DNA of 64,000 nucleotides from Geodermatophilaceae bacterium URHA0031. GTDB lineage: Bacteria; Actinomycetota; Actinomycetes; Mycobacteriales; Geodermatophilaceae. Where the stretch lies: positions 1-64,000 of the forward strand of contig KK211089.1 of assembly GCA_000620205.1 (NCBI GenBank), given 5' to 3'. Below are positions 45,894 to 55,039 of this stretch, in pieces. The position numbers were made by a program, and so were the translations under genes. Numbering within the stretch: the stretch's first letter is position 1; the number at the start of each line of letters is the position of its first letter. The notes below the pieces were generated by a model. That model did not search any database. It had not been told where the DNA came from and saw only the letters and a list, made by a program, of their open reading frames with translations.

Positions 45894-46885
45894 CCCGGGC
45901 GGCGGTGCTCGGCGCGGGCTCCTGGGGCACGACCTTCGCCAAGGTGCTGGCCGACGCCGGCTGCTCGGTGGCGCTGCACGCCCGCCGTCCCGAGCTGGTC
46001 GAGACGATCGCGCGGACCCAGGAGAACGCCGACTACCTGCCCGGCGTGCGGCTGCCCGCGGCCGTGCGGGCCACCGTCGACCCGGCCGAGGCGCTGGACG
46101 GCGCGGACGTCGTCGTGCTCGCCGTGCCGAGCCAGACGTTGCGGGGCAACCTGGCCGGCTGGGCGCCGCTGCTGCCTGCCCAGGCCTCGCTCCTCTCGCT
46201 GATGAAGGGCGTCGAGCTCGGCACCACCAAGCGGATGAGCGAGGTCATCTGCGAGGTGACCGGCGCCGGCGCGGACCGGGTCGCCGCCCTGTCCGGGCCG
46301 AACCTGGCCCGGGAGATCGCCGAGGAGCAGCCCTCGGCGACGGTCATCGCCTGTGTCGACGTCGACCGCGCCGAGGCGCTCCAGGCGGCCTGCCTGACCC
46401 CCTACTTCCGGCCGTACACGAACCCGGACCTGGTCGGCTGCGAGCTCGGCGGCGCGGTGAAGAACGTGATCGCGCTGGCCTGCGGGGTCGCCACCGGGCT
46501 GGGCTTCGGCGACAACACCCGGGCCTCGCTGATCACCCGCGGCCTCGCCGAGACCGCCCGGCTGGGCATGGCCCTCGGCGCCGACGTGACCACGTTCGCC
46601 GGCCTCGCCGGCCTCGGGGACCTGGTCGCGACGTGCTCCTCGCCGCTGTCGCGCAACCGGACCTTCGGGGAGCACCTGGGCCAGGGCATGTCGGTGGCCG
46701 AGGTCCTGGAGATCACCAAGCAGACCGCCGAGGGGGTCAAGACCTGCCGCTCGGTGCTCGACCTGGCCCGCGCGCACGGGGTCGACGTGCCGATCACCGA
46801 GGCCGTCGTGCGGGTCTGCCACGAGGGCGAGTCGGCCGCCCAGATGGTGCGCGAGATGATGTCCCGCGAAGCCAAGCCGGAGTGA
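45890..46885 (+). CDS. gpsA: glycerol-3-phosphate dehydrogenase [NAD(P)+]
   Basis: Reduces dihydroxyacetone phosphate to sn-glycerol 3-phosphate for phospholipid synthesis. 331 aa. Rossmann motif [14 protein letters not shown] at residues 6-19; [29 protein letters not shown]; catalytic Lys region [20 protein letters not shown]; and [20 protein letters not shown]. Coupled to the upstream plsC-like gene. Confidence 0.96.
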   Translation: MTRAAVLGAGSWGTTFAKVLADAGCSVALHARRPELVETIARTQENADYLPGVRLPAAVRATVDPAEALDGADVVVLAVPSQTLRGNLAGWAPLLPAQASLLSLMKGVELGTTKRMSEVICEVTGAGADRVAALSGPNLAREIAEEQPSATVIACVDVDRAEALQAACLTPYFRPYTNPDLVGCELGGAVKNVIALACGVATGLGFGDNTRASLITRGLAETARLGMALGADVTTFAGLAGLGDLVATCSSPLSRNRTFGEHLGQGMSVAEVLEITKQTAEGVKTCRSVLDLARAHGVDVPITEAVVRVCHEGESAAQMVREMMSREAKPE

Positions 46886-46949
46886 CCCGCTCCGGCGGCC
46901 GAGCCCCGGGTGGAGATCCCGGGTCGCTCAGATCCCTGGAGGACCGTTC

Positions 46950-48110
46950 GTGAGCACCCCCGACCTGCCCGCCGAGCTCGGGGACGGGACCCGGCTGGTG
47001 CACGCCGGCGACGACCCGGCGGTGCCGGGTGCCCCGCTGCGCCCCTCCCCGGTGTTCGCCGCGCCCTACCACCTCGGCGACCAGCCGCCGGGCTGGCAGG
47101 GTGCCGACGGGTACGCGCGGCCGGACAACCCGACGCTGCGGGTCTTCGAGCGGGCCGTCGGCGAGCTGGACGGCGGTGACTGCCTGTCCTTCGCCACCGG
47201 CATGGCGGCGATCAGCTCCGCCGTGCTGGCCCTGGTCCGGCCCGGTGACCGGGTGGTGCTGCCCTCCGACGGCTACTACGCGACCCGGGTGCTGGCCCGC
47301 GACGAGCTCGAGCGCCTCGGCCTGCAGGTCGACCTGGTGCCGACCCTGGAGATCGGGGACGTCGCCGCCCGCGGTGACCTCGACGGCGTCCGGCTGGTGC
47401 TGCTGGAGACCCCGAGCAACCCGCAGCTGGACGTCTGCGACATCGCCGCGGTCGCCCGGGCCACCGCGGCCGCCGGGGCGGTGCTGGCGGTGGACAACAC
47501 CACCGCCTCGCCGATCGGCCAGCGCCCGCTGGCGCTCGGGGCGGACCTGACCATCGGGTCGGACACCAAGGCGCTCACCGGGCACAGCGACGTCCTGCTC
47601 GGGCACGTGAGCAGCGCCCGCACCGACACCGGCCGGGATCTGCACACCCGGATCGCGGCCTGGCGGAAGACCACGGGCAACACCCCGGGGGTGTTCGAGG
47701 CCTGGCTGGCCCACCGGTCGATGAGCACCCTGGACCTGCGGCTGGCCCGGCAGGCCGCCAACGCCGCCGCCCTGACCGAGCTGCTGGTCGGGTCGCCCGC
47801 GGTGCGCGGCGTCCGCTGGCCGTGGCGGCCGCAGGACCCCTCGCACGCGCTGGCCACCACCCAGATGCTCCGGCCGAACGGCATCGTCTCCGCCGAGCTC
47901 GCCGACGAGGCGGCCGTGCAGCGGCTGCTCGCGGGCAGCCGGCTGCTGCTCGCCGCGACCAGCTTCGGCGGCGTGCACACCACGATCGACCGGCGCGCCC
48001 AGTGGGGCGGGGACGCCGTCCCCCCGGGGTTCGTCCGCTTCTCCTGCGGCATCGAGGACACCGACGACCTCGTCGCCGACCTCACCTCGGCCCTCGCGGC
48101 GCTCGGCTAG
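46950..48110 (+). CDS. cystathionine gamma-lyase/synthase-family PLP enzyme
   Basis: 386 aa, Cys/Met-metabolism PLP family. The N-terminus [20 protein letters not shown] and [16 protein letters not shown] contact the cofactor; the PLP lysine is in [24 protein letters not shown] is diagnostic. The C-terminus ends [17 protein letters not shown], as usual. Gamma-lyase activity (cystathionine to cysteine) is likeliest, but gamma-synthase cannot be ruled out. GTG start with GGAGG upstream. It separates gpsA from ddl, which are neighbours in mycobacteria as I recall. Confidence 0.87.
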   Translation: MSTPDLPAELGDGTRLVHAGDDPAVPGAPLRPSPVFAAPYHLGDQPPGWQGADGYARPDNPTLRVFERAVGELDGGDCLSFATGMAAISSAVLALVRPGDRVVLPSDGYYATRVLARDELERLGLQVDLVPTLEIGDVAARGDLDGVRLVLLETPSNPQLDVCDIAAVARATAAAGAVLAVDNTTASPIGQRPLALGADLTIGSDTKALTGHSDVLLGHVSSARTDTGRDLHTRIAAWRKTTGNTPGVFEAWLAHRSMSTLDLRLARQAANAAALTELLVGSPAVRGVRWPWRPQDPSHALATTQMLRPNGIVSAELADEAAVQRLLAGSRLLLAATSFGGVHTTIDRRAQWGGDAVPPGFVRFSCGIEDTDDLVADLTSALAALG

Positions 48111-48113
48111 GGT
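48108..48113 (+). promoter_or_regulatory. -10 box of leaderless ddl promoter
   Basis: TAGGGT, whose TAG is also the stop of the preceding gene, then 8 nt to the ddl ATG. No Shine-Dalgarno sequence. Confidence 0.45.
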
Positions 48114-48121
48114 CGGCGGCG

Positions 48122-49243
48122 ATGACCGGCGAGGCGCGCAGGACCAGGGTGGCAGTCGTCTTCGGCGGGCGGAGCGCGGAGCACGCGATCTCCTGCGTGT
48201 CGGCCGGGAGCGTGCTCGCCGCGCTGGACCCGGAGCGATACGAGGTGGTGCCGGTGGGCATCACCCGGGACGGCCGGTGGGTGCTCCACGACGGCGCGGC
48301 ACTGGCCATCGAGGGCGGGCAGCTGCCCGAGGTCGGCGACGGCACGGCCGTCTCGCTGGTCGGCGACCCGGCCGGCCGGGGCCTGGCGGTGCTCGAGCCG
48401 GGCCAGGCCATCGGCCGGCTCACCGAGGTCGACGTCGTCTTCCCGGTGCTGCACGGCGCCTACGGCGAGGACGGCACGATCCAGGGGCTGCTGGAGATGT
48501 CCGGGCTGCCCTACGTCGGCTCGGGGGTGTTCGCCAGCGCGGCGTCGATGGACAAGGAGTTCACCAAGAAGCTGCTGTCCGCCGCCGGCATCCCGCAGGG
48601 CGACCACGTGGTGCTGCGCGATGCCAGCGGCGCGATCTGCCCCGACCCGGACGTGCTGGACGAGGCGGCACGGGAGCGGCTGGGCCTGCCGGTCTTCGTG
48701 AAGCCGTCCCGGGCCGGGTCCAGCATCGGGATCACCCGGGTCACCGACTGGGCGCAGTTCCCCGCAGCGGTGGCGACCGCGGCCGCGGTCGACCGCAAGG
48801 TCGTCGTGGAGGCCGCCGTCCCCGGCCGGGAGATCGAGTGCGGCGTGCTGGCCCGGCCCGGCGGCGGGCTGCCCCAGGCCAGCCTGCCGGCGGAGATCCG
48901 GCTGCGGCCGGGCACCGAGTGGTACGACTTCGACGCCAAGTACCTCGAGGACGCCGTCGAGTTCGACGTCCCCGCCGACCTCACCGCGGAGCAGACCGCC
49001 GCGGTGCAGGAGATCTCCCGCCGGGCCTACCTCGCCATGGACTGCCGCGGGCTGGCCCGGGTCGACTTCTTCCTCTCCACCGACCCGGCGACCGGAGCCG
49101 ACCGGTGGGTGGTCAACGAGGTCAACACGATGCCCGGGTTCACGCCCATCTCGATGTTCCCGCGGATGTGGGCCGCCACCGGCGTCAGCTACCCCGAGCT
49201 GGTCGACCGGCTGGTGGCCAGTGCCGGGCTGGACGGCGGGTGA
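48122..49243 (+). CDS. ddl: D-alanine-D-alanine ligase
   Basis: ATP-grasp enzyme making D-Ala-D-Ala for peptidoglycan. 373 aa. [18 protein letters not shown] near residue 12; [44 protein letters not shown]; the metal- and ATP-binding end reads ARVDFFL and [17 protein letters not shown]. The Tyr/Phe selectivity position (KYLED region) looks like an ordinary D-Ala ligase, not a D-Lac ligase, though this is only by eye. Coupled to a lipoprotein gene downstream. Confidence 0.96.
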   Translation: MTGEARRTRVAVVFGGRSAEHAISCVSAGSVLAALDPERYEVVPVGITRDGRWVLHDGAALAIEGGQLPEVGDGTAVSLVGDPAGRGLAVLEPGQAIGRLTEVDVVFPVLHGAYGEDGTIQGLLEMSGLPYVGSGVFASAASMDKEFTKKLLSAAGIPQGDHVVLRDASGAICPDPDVLDEAARERLGLPVFVKPSRAGSSIGITRVTDWAQFPAAVATAAAVDRKVVVEAAVPGREIECGVLARPGGGLPQASLPAEIRLRPGTEWYDFDAKYLEDAVEFDVPADLTAEQTAAVQEISRRAYLAMDCRGLARVDFFLSTDPATGADRWVVNEVNTMPGFTPISMFPRMWAATGVSYPELVDRLVASAGLDGG

Positions 49244-49899
49244 CCTCCCGGCTGCTGCGGACCGTGGCGGCCCCGCTGCTGCTGCTCGGCCCGTGGTGCA
49301 CCGGCTGCACGTCGGACGAGGCCCCCGCGGCCGGCCCGACGACCTCGAGCCCGGCGTCCGCCGCCGTCCCGTCCGACGCCGCCGACCTCGAGGCCCTGCT
49401 GCTCGACGCGGTGCCCTCCGGCCTGCCGCTGGTGCCCGACGACGAGCTGGCCCCGCCGGCGGGGGCCAAGACGATCGACGACGTCGCCCGGTACGGCCAG
49501 GACGCGCAGCAGCAGCGGCAGGTGCTCCGCGACTACGGGTACCAGCGCGGCTGGGAGCGCTTCTGGCGTGCGGACACCGCGTTGACCAGCGTCTTCCTGG
49601 ACCAGTTCCGGGACGCCGAGGGTGCGGGGTCCTACGCGGAGGACCTCGCGCGCAACGACGCGGAGTACTACGGCGGGCTGACCGACAGCGCCCCGGACGA
49701 CCTGCCGGCCGGCTGCGCGACCATGGCGCGCGACGAGCCCGCGCCCGACCAGGGCTTCGCCGGTCCGGCCGCCTTCGCCTGGTGCGCCTCGGGGGTCTTC
49801 ACCGTCTCGGTCGCCGCGGTCGCCGCGACCCCGGCGGACGCCTGGACCGAGCTCGTCGCGGTCACCGTCGCCCAGCTGGACCGGCTCCCGCCCAGCTGA
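49240..49899 (+). CDS. putative lipoprotein of unknown function
   Basis: 219 aa starting in a GTGA overlap with ddl. The N-terminus [20 protein letters not shown] leads to a lipobox-like CTGC with Cys near residue 23, then a Ser/Ala/Pro-rich linker to about 50. The mature part has [31 protein letters not shown] and two further cysteines ([15 protein letters not shown]) that could pair. No family recognised. Coupling to ddl hints at a cell-envelope role (inference). Confidence 0.7.
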   Translation: MTSRLLRTVAAPLLLLGPWCTGCTSDEAPAAGPTTSSPASAAVPSDAADLEALLLDAVPSGLPLVPDDELAPPAGAKTIDDVARYGQDAQQQRQVLRDYGYQRGWERFWRADTALTSVFLDQFRDAEGAGSYAEDLARNDAEYYGGLTDSAPDDLPAGCATMARDEPAPDQGFAGPAAFAWCASGVFTVSVAAVAATPADAWTELVAVTVAQLDRLPPS

Positions 49900-49910
49900 T
49901 CCGGGGTGGC

Positions 49911-50450
49911 TCAGCCGCCGGGCGTGGGGGTGGCGTAGGGCACTGCCGTGCTGATGATCGGGCACAGCGCGGTCACCGAGGCGCTGTCGGTGCTCGTCGG
50001 CACCGAGACCTGGACGGGCACGTTCCGGTCGACCGTCGTCCACACGACGACGTCGGGGTCGGAGTCGTCGACGAACCACTCGACGCCGGAGATGACGATC
50101 GTCGAGGCCCCCACGACGTAGCCGGCGGGCGGGTCGACGCCGCACACCAGGACGACCGCCGGGTCCCCCCAGGCGTACGCGTAGGGGGTGTCGGAGTCGA
50201 CCAGCCGGGAGGTCTCCCCGGCCAGCTCGAGCGGGAGCTGCCCCATGAGCACCGGGCAGGCCAGGTCCGCGGCGGGCGTCACGTCGGGGGTGTCGACCTG
50301 CACCGGGGGCAGGTCGCCGCGCGGCGCGGACGTCGTGCCGGAGACGTCGGCCACCGCGGACCCGGCGTCGGTGGGCTCGTCGTCGCGCTGCACGTTCACC
50401 AGGACCAGCAGCACGGCCACCACCGCCACCAGGACGGCGAGGGTGACCAC
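49911..50450 (-). CDS. DUF3515-type membrane-anchored protein
   Basis: About 179 aa from GTG 50450. One N-terminal membrane helix (VTLAVLVAVVAVLLVLVNV), a linker, then an extracytoplasmic domain with CPVLMGQLPLELAG, YAWGDPAVVLVCGV and a late Cys (ALCPIIS), the pattern of DUF3515. In mycobacteria a protein of this type lies between ddl and the Lrp/thiL region. No ATG/GTG lies further upstream in frame, so a few cytoplasmic residues could be missing only if a CTG is used. Function unknown. Confidence 0.75.
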   Translation of the reverse strand: MVTLAVLVAVVAVLLVLVNVQRDDEPTDAGSAVADVSGTTSAPRGDLPPVQVDTPDVTPAADLACPVLMGQLPLELAGETSRLVDSDTPYAYAWGDPAVVLVCGVDPPAGYVVGASTIVISGVEWFVDDSDPDVVVWTTVDRNVPVQVSVPTSTDSASVTALCPIISTAVPYATPTPGG

Positions 50451-50499
50451 CGCCGCCCGGCGCAGCTGCCGGTCGCCCGGGTTCTGCGTGCTCAGGAGC

Positions 50500-50733
50500 T
50501 CAGAGGTTGACGACGGGGCAGGTCAGCGTCCGGGTGATGCCGTCGACGGACTGCACCCGGGCGACGACCAGCCGGCCGAGCTCGTCGACGCTGTTCGCCT
50601 CGGCCCGCACGATGACGTCGTAGGGGCCGGTGACGTCCTCGGCCTTGGTCACGCCGGAGATCTCGCTGATGCTCGCGGCGACCGCGGCTGCCTTGCCGAC
50701 TTCGGTCTGGATCAGGATGTAGGCGTGGACCAC
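50500..50733 (-). CDS. stand-alone Lrp/AsnC ligand-binding (RAM) domain protein
   Basis: 77 aa from GTG 50733, with GAGGAAGG upstream. The whole protein is one RAM/ACT-like domain: AYILIQTEVGKAAAVAASI, GVTKAEDVTGPYDVIVRAEA, DELGRLVVARVQSVDGI, TRTLTCPVV. There is no helix-turn-helix, so it cannot bind DNA alone; such effector-only proteins may modulate full-length Lrp proteins by mixed oligomers or bind amino acids. Divergent from thiL. Confidence 0.85.
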   Translation of the reverse strand: MVHAYILIQTEVGKAAAVAASISEISGVTKAEDVTGPYDVIVRAEANSVDELGRLVVARVQSVDGITRTLTCPVVNL

Positions 50734-50810
50734 GGGTTGACCTTCCTCGGGCGCAGGCCTGCTGATCAGCGGACCGGCCAGCAACGTTACCCAGCCGCGC
50801 GGGACGACGC

Positions 50811-51845
50811 GTGACGCGGCCCCGCCCGCTCGCGCCCCGGCCCGACCCGGGCGACACCGCCGGGGCCGTCGGGGAGTTCCCGCTCATCGCCCGGGTGGTC
50901 GCCCGGTCGGGCACCGCGGCGCTGGCCGACGTCGGACCCGGTGACGACGCGGCCGTGCTGCGCACGCCCGACGGCAGGGTGGTGGCCTGCACCGACGTCC
51001 TGGTCGAGGGCCGGCACTTCCGCCGCGACTGGTCCTCCGCCGAGGACGTCGGGCACAAGGCCGCCGCGGCCAACCTGGCCGACGTCGCAGCCATGGGTGC
51101 GGTGCCCACCGCGCTGCTGGTCGGGCTGGCCTGCCCCGCGGACACGCCCGCGACGTGGCTGGAGGGCGTGGCGGTCGGCATGGCGGCGGAGTGCGCCCCG
51201 TTCGGTGCCGCGGTCGTCGGCGGCGACACGTCGGCGAGCGCGCCGGACTCCTCGGCCGTGGTCCTGTCGGTGACGGCGCTGGGCGACCTCCGTGGCCGGG
51301 CACCGGTGCTGCGCTCCGGCGCCCGTCCGGGGGACGTCGTGGCGGTGGCCGGCCGGCTCGGCTGGTCGGCCTGCGGGCTGGCGGTGCTCCGCCGGGGCTT
51401 CTCCGCGCCGGCCGCGGCCGTGGGCGCGCACCGCCGCCCGCTGCCGCCGTACGCCGCCGGCCCGGCCGCCGCCGACGCCGGGGCCACCGCGATGTGCGAC
51501 ACCAGCGACGGGCTGCTCGCCGACGCCGGGCACCTCGCCGCGGACAGCGGCGTCGTCCTGGACCTGGACCGCGCCGTGCTGCGGGAGACCTACGTGGTGG
51601 GACCGCTGCCGCAGGTGGCCGCGGCGCTCGGTGGCGACCCGCTCGGCTGGGTCCTCACCGGTGGGGAGGACCACGCCCTGGTGGCCACCTTCCCCTCCTC
51701 CGCCGGGCTCCCCGAGGGGTGGACGAGGATCGGCGTCGTGCACGAGCCGACGGAGGACGGACCCGGGGTCCGGGTGGACGGGGTGCCCGCCGCGCAGGTG
51801 GCGGCCGAGCTGGGGGAGGAGACGGGGCATGTCCACTTCGGGTGA
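50811..51845 (+). CDS. thiL: thiamine-monophosphate kinase
   Basis: Phosphorylates thiamine monophosphate to the diphosphate cofactor, needed by IlvB among others. 344 aa: N-terminal GEFPLIARVVARSGT, VGPGDDAAVLRTPDGRVVA, TDVLVEGRHFRRDWSSAEDV, VGGDTSASAPDSSAVVLSVT, CDTSDGLLADAGHLAADSGV and LTGGEDHALVATFP. GTG start. The end overlaps the start of the GNAT gene by 17 nt. Confidence 0.95.
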   Translation: MTRPRPLAPRPDPGDTAGAVGEFPLIARVVARSGTAALADVGPGDDAAVLRTPDGRVVACTDVLVEGRHFRRDWSSAEDVGHKAAAANLADVAAMGAVPTALLVGLACPADTPATWLEGVAVGMAAECAPFGAAVVGGDTSASAPDSSAVVLSVTALGDLRGRAPVLRSGARPGDVVAVAGRLGWSACGLAVLRRGFSAPAAAVGAHRRPLPPYAAGPAAADAGATAMCDTSDGLLADAGHLAADSGVVLDLDRAVLRETYVVGPLPQVAAALGGDPLGWVLTGGEDHALVATFPSSAGLPEGWTRIGVVHEPTEDGPGVRVDGVPAAQVAAELGEETGHVHFG

Positions 51846-52344
51846 CCGGGGTCCGGTCCGGCTGCGCGCCGTGGGGTACGCCGACCCGGTGGCCCAGCAC
51901 CTGGTCGAGCGGGTGCAGCAGGAGTACGTCGTCCGCTACGGCGGCCGGGACGCCGCCAGCGTCGACCCGGCCGAGTTCTCGCCACCGCTCGGGCTCTTCC
52001 TCGTCGCCGAGGTCGACGGCCGGCCGGCCGGGTGCGGCGGCTGGCGGTCCTGCGGGGACGGCGTCGCGGAGGTCAAGCGGATGTACGTGGAGCCGGCGTT
52101 CCGCCGGCGCGGCGTCGCCGCGCTGGTGCTCACCGAGCTGGAGCGGACCGCCGCCGCGGCCGGGCACCGGCAGCTGGTGCTCAACTCCGGCGCCCGTCAG
52201 CCCGAGGCGCTGGCGCTCTACGACCGTGCGGGTTACACGCCCGTCCCGGGGTACGGGGTGTACGCCGACGCCCCGGACGCGGTCTTCCTGGGCAAGGCAC
52301 TCGTGGCCGGCCAGGACGAGGAGGACGACGCATGGGCGTCGTGA
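51829..52344 (+). CDS. GNAT-family N-acetyltransferase
   Basis: 171 aa. ATG 51829 (MSTSGDRGPVRLRAV) with GGGGGAGGAG upstream, within the thiL 3' end. The acetyl-CoA site is EVKRMYVEPAFRRRGVAALV (about 84-103). ALYDRAGYTPVPGYGVY near the C-terminus is typical of small-molecule GNATs. Substrate unknown. It lies between thiL and a kinase-like gene in a compact run; in mycobacteria I recall ung at about this place. Confidence 0.83.
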   Translation: MSTSGDRGPVRLRAVGYADPVAQHLVERVQQEYVVRYGGRDAASVDPAEFSPPLGLFLVAEVDGRPAGCGGWRSCGDGVAEVKRMYVEPAFRRRGVAALVLTELERTAAAAGHRQLVLNSGARQPEALALYDRAGYTPVPGYGVYADAPDAVFLGKALVAGQDEEDDAWAS

Positions 52345-52958
52345 CCGTGTCGGCGTCCTTCGGTGCCGGCGGCGCCGAGATCGCGCCGGCCGTCGCCCGG
52401 CACCTGGGGCTGCCGTTCCACGACCGGGTCATCCCGGCCCAGGTCGCCGGGCGGCTGGGGGTCCCGGTCGCGGAGGCGGAGGCCAACGACGAGACCGTCA
52501 CCCGCGGTCTGTGGCGGCTGGTGAGCTCGCTGGGCACCATGCCCGACCCGGTCGGCGGTGTGCTCCCGACGTCCACCCTCCCCGACGAGCGGGCCTACCG
52601 GGTGCAGACCGAGCGGGTGCTCGCCGAGATCGTCGAGGGCCCGGGCGGGGTGGTGCTCGGCCGAGCGGCGGCGATGGTGCTGCGGGACCGCCCCGACGTG
52701 CTGCACGTGCGGCTGGACGGGCCGGCGGGACGGCGGCTGGCCGCCGCGGTCGCGCACTCGGGCCGGCCGGAGGACGAGGTGCGCCGGGACCAGGAGGCCG
52801 CCGACCGGGCCCGGGTCGCCTACGTGCGGCACTTCTACCGCTGCGACCCGGCCGAGTCCCGGCATTACCACCTGGTGGTCGACAGCACGGCGCTGCCGCA
52901 CGACGCCGTGGTCGAGCTGGTGGTCACCGCCGCCCGCGCCCGGGGCATCGGCACCTGA
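52332..52958 (+). CDS. cytidylate kinase-like family protein
   Basis: 208 aa. The N-terminus MGVVTVSASFGAGGAEIAPA is a P-loop-like segment without the full GxxGxGK(S/T), as in the cytidylate-kinase-like (AAA_26) family. GLPFHDRVIPAQVAGRLGV, GGVVLGRAAAMVL, and HVRLDGPAGRRLAAAV with RVAYVRHFYRCDPAESRHYHLVV complete the family pattern. The reaction is not established for this family. It overlaps the GNAT gene, with GAGGAGGACGA before its ATG. A perfect terminator follows. Confidence 0.78.
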   Translation: MGVVTVSASFGAGGAEIAPAVARHLGLPFHDRVIPAQVAGRLGVPVAEAEANDETVTRGLWRLVSSLGTMPDPVGGVLPTSTLPDERAYRVQTERVLAEIVEGPGGVVLGRAAAMVLRDRPDVLHVRLDGPAGRRLAAAVAHSGRPEDEVRRDQEAADRARVAYVRHFYRCDPAESRHYHLVVDSTALPHDAVVELVVTAARARGIGT

Positions 52959-52967
52959 GCACACGAA

Positions 52968-53000
52968 GGACCCCGGGAGGCCGATGGCCTCCCGGGGTCC
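52968..53000. terminator. bidirectional terminator before rpmB
   Basis: Perfect 15-bp stem GGACCCCGGGAGGCC / GGCCTCCCGGGGTCC with a 3-nt loop, between convergent genes. It again begins AAGGACCCC 9 nt after a stop codon, like the intergenic hairpin family, but lacks the family core. Confidence 0.85.
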
Positions 53001-53018
53001 CCGTGACGTGCTGAGTGC

Positions 53019-53210
53019 TCAGACCCGGGCGACCTTGCCTGCACGGATGCAGGAGGTGCAGGCGTTGACGCGCTTGCGCCCGCCACCGGAGACGGCAGCC
53101 CGGACGGACTGGATGTTCGGGTTCCAACGGCGCGGCGTGCGGCGGTGCGAGTGGGACACCGACATGCCGAAACCGGGGCCCTTGCCACAGACGTCGCAGA
53201 CGGCAGCCAC
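53019..53210 (-). CDS. rpmB: 50S ribosomal protein bL28
   Basis: 63 aa, a small basic ribosomal protein of the large subunit. It begins MAAVCDVCGKGPGFG and has SHRRTPRRWNPNIQ and RVNACTSCIRAGKV. Four cysteines (Cys5, Cys8, Cys51, Cys54) make this the zinc-binding C+ form rather than the Cys-free form used under zinc limitation. The position next to thiL and the DAK2 gene is conserved in actinobacteria. Confidence 0.96.
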   Translation of the reverse strand: MAAVCDVCGKGPGFGMSVSHSHRRTPRRWNPNIQSVRAAVSGGGRKRVNACTSCIRAGKVARV

Positions 53211-53397
53211 GGTCGATCACTCCCAGAGAATTGGTCCAACTGAAGTCAGGTCGCGGTGCCGCCGGAGGCCCGAGGGCAGACACCGGCCACGCACACGCTG
53301 GGCACCACTGTAACCGGTGTCCGGGACCACCGTCGGCCCACCCCGGCCCCACGGCCTCCCGGACCACGCGTGGACCGGTCCTGTCGGCGACCCCCGG

Positions 53398-53403
53398 TAC
53401 CCT
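53398..53403 (+). promoter_or_regulatory. -10 box of leaderless promoter (DAK2-recG unit)
   Basis: TACCCT, then 7 nt to the GTG at 53411; no Shine-Dalgarno sequence. Confidence 0.45.
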
Positions 53404-53410
53404 GCCGGGC

Positions 53411-55039
53411 GTGCTGAGGGCGCTGGACGACGCCGCGGTCGGCCGGTGGAGTCGAGCCGTCGTCGACAGCCTCGGCGCGGCCCGCGGCCGGCTCGACGAG
53501 CTCAACGTCTTCCCGGTGCCCGACGGTGACACCGGCACCAACCTGCTGCTCACCGCCGAGGCCGGGCACGCGGCCCTGGACGCCGCCCTGCAGGCCGCGC
53601 GGGACGACGGCGGCCGCCGTCCCGAGTCGCCCTGGGCCGTGCTCGCCCGGGGCGCCGTGCTCGGTGCCCGCGGCAACTCCGGCGCGATCCTCGCCCAGCT
53701 GCTGCGCGGCCTCGCCGACGGGCTGGCCGACCACCCCGAGGTCGACGGCGAGGTCCTCGCCACGGCGCTCACCAGCGCCTCCCGGACCGCCTACGGCGCC
53801 GTCGCCGACCCCGAGGAGGGCACCTTCCTCACCGTGGCCCGGTCGGGCGCCGAGGCCGCGGCCGCAGCGGTCGCCGAGGGGCGGACCGGGCTCCCCGACG
53901 TCGTCCGGGCGGCCGCCGACGGCGCGCTCACCGCGCTGGAGGCCACCACCGGCCAGCTCGCCGCGCTGCGGGACGCCGGGGTCGTCGACGCCGGGGGAGC
54001 GGGCTGGTGCCTCGTGCTCGACGCGCTGGTCGGCACGGTGACCGGGGTGACGCCGGTCCGACCTCCGCTGGGCGACCGCCCGGCCCGTCCCCGGCGGCCC
54101 CCGGCGCCGCTGCCCGGCCCGCCGGCTCCCGGTCCGGGCAGCGAGGTGCAGTTCCTGCTCGCCGACTCCGACCCGGACGCCGTCGCCCGGCTGCAGGCCC
54201 GGCTCGCCGAGCTCGGGGACTGCCTGGTCGTGGTCGGCGTCGACACCCCCTCCGGACGCGAGTGGAACGTGCACGTGCACGTCTCCGACGTCGGCGCCGC
54301 GCTCGAGGCCGGCATCGAGGCCGGCCGGCCGCACCGCATCTCGGTCACCCCGCTGGCGCCGCTGCGCCCGCCGGCCCCGGCTCCGGGCGTCCGGGCGTTC
54401 GTCGCGCTGGCCTGCGCGGCCGGGCTGGCCGAGCTGTTCACGGCCGAGGGGGTCGCGGTCCTCACCTCGCCGGTCGACGAGGTCGACGAGGACGACGTGC
54501 TCAGCGCCGTCCTCGGCACCGGCGCCGAGCAGGTCGTCGTGCTGCCCAACGCCGCGGCGGCGATCACCCCGGCCGGCCGGGCCGCCGACCGGGCCCGCGC
54601 CGAGGGCCGGGACGTGGTCGTCGTCCCCACCCGGTCGCCGGTGCAGGGGCTGGCCGCGCTGGCCGTCGCCGACCCGGCCCGGCGGTTCGGTGACGACGTC
54701 ATCGCGCTGGCCGAGGCGGCCGCGGCCACCCGCTGGGCCGAGGTCACGGTCGCCGACCAGGAGGCCCTGACCTCGGCCGGCCGCTGCCGCCCCGGCGACG
54801 TGCTGGGCAGCGCGGAGGGTGACGTCGTCGTCATCGGCGCGGACCCGGCCTCGGTGGCCCGCGACCTGCTCGACCGGCTGCTGTCGGCCGGCGGGGAGAT
54901 GGCGACGCTGGTCGTGGGGGCGGACGCCGCCCTGGGCGACGCCGTGTGCGCGCACCTGGCGGCGGTGCACCCCACGGTCGAGGTGGTCCGGTACGCCGGC
55001 GGTGCCGGGGCGGTGTCGCTGCTGGTGGGGGTGGAGTGA
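53411..55039 (+). CDS. DAK2-domain protein, FakA-like fatty acid kinase
   Basis: 542 aa. The N-terminal DAK2 domain (~1-200) has NVFPVPDGDTGTNLLLTAE, GARGNSGAILAQLLRGLAD and DAGGAGWCLVLDALVG, the nucleotide- and Mg-binding loops. A Pro-rich linker precedes a C-terminal domain (~240-540) of the YloV/FakA type with VVVVPTRSPVQGLAALAVAD. In Firmicutes FakA phosphorylates fatty acids bound to FakB; no FakB/DegV gene is in this window, so the substrate remains inferred. recG follows in a TGATG overlap. Confidence 0.88.
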   Translation: MLRALDDAAVGRWSRAVVDSLGAARGRLDELNVFPVPDGDTGTNLLLTAEAGHAALDAALQAARDDGGRRPESPWAVLARGAVLGARGNSGAILAQLLRGLADGLADHPEVDGEVLATALTSASRTAYGAVADPEEGTFLTVARSGAEAAAAAVAEGRTGLPDVVRAAADGALTALEATTGQLAALRDAGVVDAGGAGWCLVLDALVGTVTGVTPVRPPLGDRPARPRRPPAPLPGPPAPGPGSEVQFLLADSDPDAVARLQARLAELGDCLVVVGVDTPSGREWNVHVHVSDVGAALEAGIEAGRPHRISVTPLAPLRPPAPAPGVRAFVALACAAGLAELFTAEGVAVLTSPVDEVDEDDVLSAVLGTGAEQVVVLPNAAAAITPAGRAADRARAEGRDVVVVPTRSPVQGLAALAVADPARRFGDDVIALAEAAAATRWAEVTVADQEALTSAGRCRPGDVLGSAEGDVVVIGADPASVARDLLDRLLSAGGEMATLVVGADAALGDAVCAHLAAVHPTVEVVRYAGGAGAVSLLVGVE

